Assembly: GCF_000062885.1 (NCBI RefSeq)
Contig: NC_009142.1
Span: 5,631,584 to 5,695,583 of the forward strand
Direction of reading: 5' to 3'
Length of the DNA stretch: 64,000 bases
From: Saccharopolyspora erythraea NRRL 2338
GTDB lineage: Bacteria > Actinomycetota > Actinomycetes > Mycobacteriales > Pseudonocardiaceae
Part shown: in pieces, positions 63,631 to 64,000 of the stretch
Layout: the number at the start of each line of letters is the position of its first letter
How positions within the stretch are numbered: the stretch's first letter is position 1
Notes under the pieces: model-generated
Database searches by the model: none
Seen by the model: the letters and a program-made list of their open reading frames with translations, nothing else
What the model was told of the DNA's origin: nothing
Translations under genes and position numbers: made by a program

Positions 63631-64000
63631 TGTCAACGGCGGCCGAATGTGGACCCGGCTGCGGCGGCTGAAAATGGACCCACCCTGGTTGTTGATGTTT
63701 AGTCGTTGGTGTTGGTGGCCGCGGGCACGCGGCCGAGGTCTTGGCGGTCTTTGAGGCGGTAGCTGTCTCCTTTCAGTGAGATGACTTCGGCGTGGTGGAC
63801 GAGGCGGTCGATCATGGCGGCGGCGACGACGTCGTCGCCGAAGACCTCGCCCCAGCGGCCGAAGGGTTTGTTGCTGGTGACGATCAGGCTGGCTCTCTCG
63901 TAGCGGGCGGAGACCAGCTGGAAGAACAGGTTCGCGGCTTCGGCTTCGAACGGGATGTAGCCGACCTCGTCGATGATCAGTAGCGGGATCCGGCCGAGTT
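63631..64000. mobile_element. IS21-family element (left end, continues beyond the window)
   Basis: The sequence changes inside repeat 16 at 63630/63631 to TGTCAACGGCGGCCGAATGT, an IS21-type TG-starting end with an internal repeat of the GGCGGC...AATGTGGACC / GGCGGCTGAAAATGGACC kind (63638-63682). The istB gene reads towards this end. The array and any further cas genes may resume on the far side. Confidence 0.85.
63699..64000 (-). CDS. istB: IS21-family helper ATPase IstB (partial)
   Basis: About 100 C-terminal residues are visible: a Walker-B-like strand LLIIDEVGYIPFEAEAANLF, then QLVSARYERASLIVTSNKPFGRWGEVFGDD, AAMIDRLVHHAEVISLKGDSYRLKDR, the sensor regions of the DnaC-like IstB AAA+ helper. 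It works with the IstA transposase, which would lie outside the window. The stop is 69 bases from the element end. Confidence 0.94.
   Translation of the reverse strand, partial: LGRIPLLIIDEVGYIPFEAEAANLFFQLVSARYERASLIVTSNKPFGRWGEVFGDDVVAAAMIDRLVHHAEVISLKGDSYRLKDRQDLGRVPAATNTND

Overview
The window is high-GC DNA with GTG starts, strong GGAGG ribosome sites and many overlapping ATGA gene junctions. It also carries an Emb-type arabinosyltransferase. Together these suggest a filamentous actinomycete, most likely of the Pseudonocardiaceae; no rRNA or marker gene allows a firmer name.

Region 1 (1-17.5 kb) is catabolic and looks chromosomal. Leftward are an IclR regulator and a set made of a DctA-type symporter, a carboxymuconolactone-decarboxylase-like protein, an SDR and a frameshifted PDC-hydrolase-like amidohydrolase. 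Next is a decayed amidohydrolase/MIP18 pair. Then comes a coherent hexuronate module: uronate isomerase, fructuronate reductase and a LacI regulator leftward; mannonate dehydratase, a GH31 glycosidase and a three-gene TRAP transporter rightward. Perfect or near-perfect LacI operators sit in its control regions. The enzymes convert glucuronate through fructuronate and mannonate to 2-keto-3-deoxygluconate.

Region 2 (17.5-53.6 kb) is accessory DNA. A ~310-bp imperfect direct repeat (19.44 and 53.27 kb) ends in the 3' half of a tRNA-Pro-like gene plus its terminator, and so looks like duplicated attachment sites 33.8 kb apart. Between the copies lie a large LuxR regulator, a D/L-aspartate operon (symporter, racemase, GntR, divergent aspA), an IS256 element abutting a broken emb gene, a frame-broken type II dehydroquinate synthase with a flavin monooxygenase, remnants of an integrative element (excisionase-like, AbrB-like, integrase split by an IS5 element), a candidate Hachiman-like pair (PD-(D/E)XK nuclease plus Ski2-like helicase), nested IS elements (IS30 in IS3) and two convergent paralogous tyrosine recombinases.

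Region 3 (53.6-64 kb) is a CRISPR locus of unusual make-up. In order it holds a two-TM SAVED-domain protein, array 1 (20 repeats), a cas4-cas1 fusion, cas2, a DUF5343-like gene, an HNH-SF2 helicase fusion, and array 2 (15 full repeats plus one cut by an IS21 element). The two arrays have related leaders and repeats. No Cascade, Cas3, Cas9, Cas12, Cas10 or cyclase gene is visible, so the HNH-helicase, the DUF5343 protein and the SAVED protein are the only candidate effectors inside the window. This is the most interesting part.

Several conserved genes are interrupted by single-base frame breaks, some at homopolymer runs. Some of these may be sequencing errors rather than real pseudogenes.
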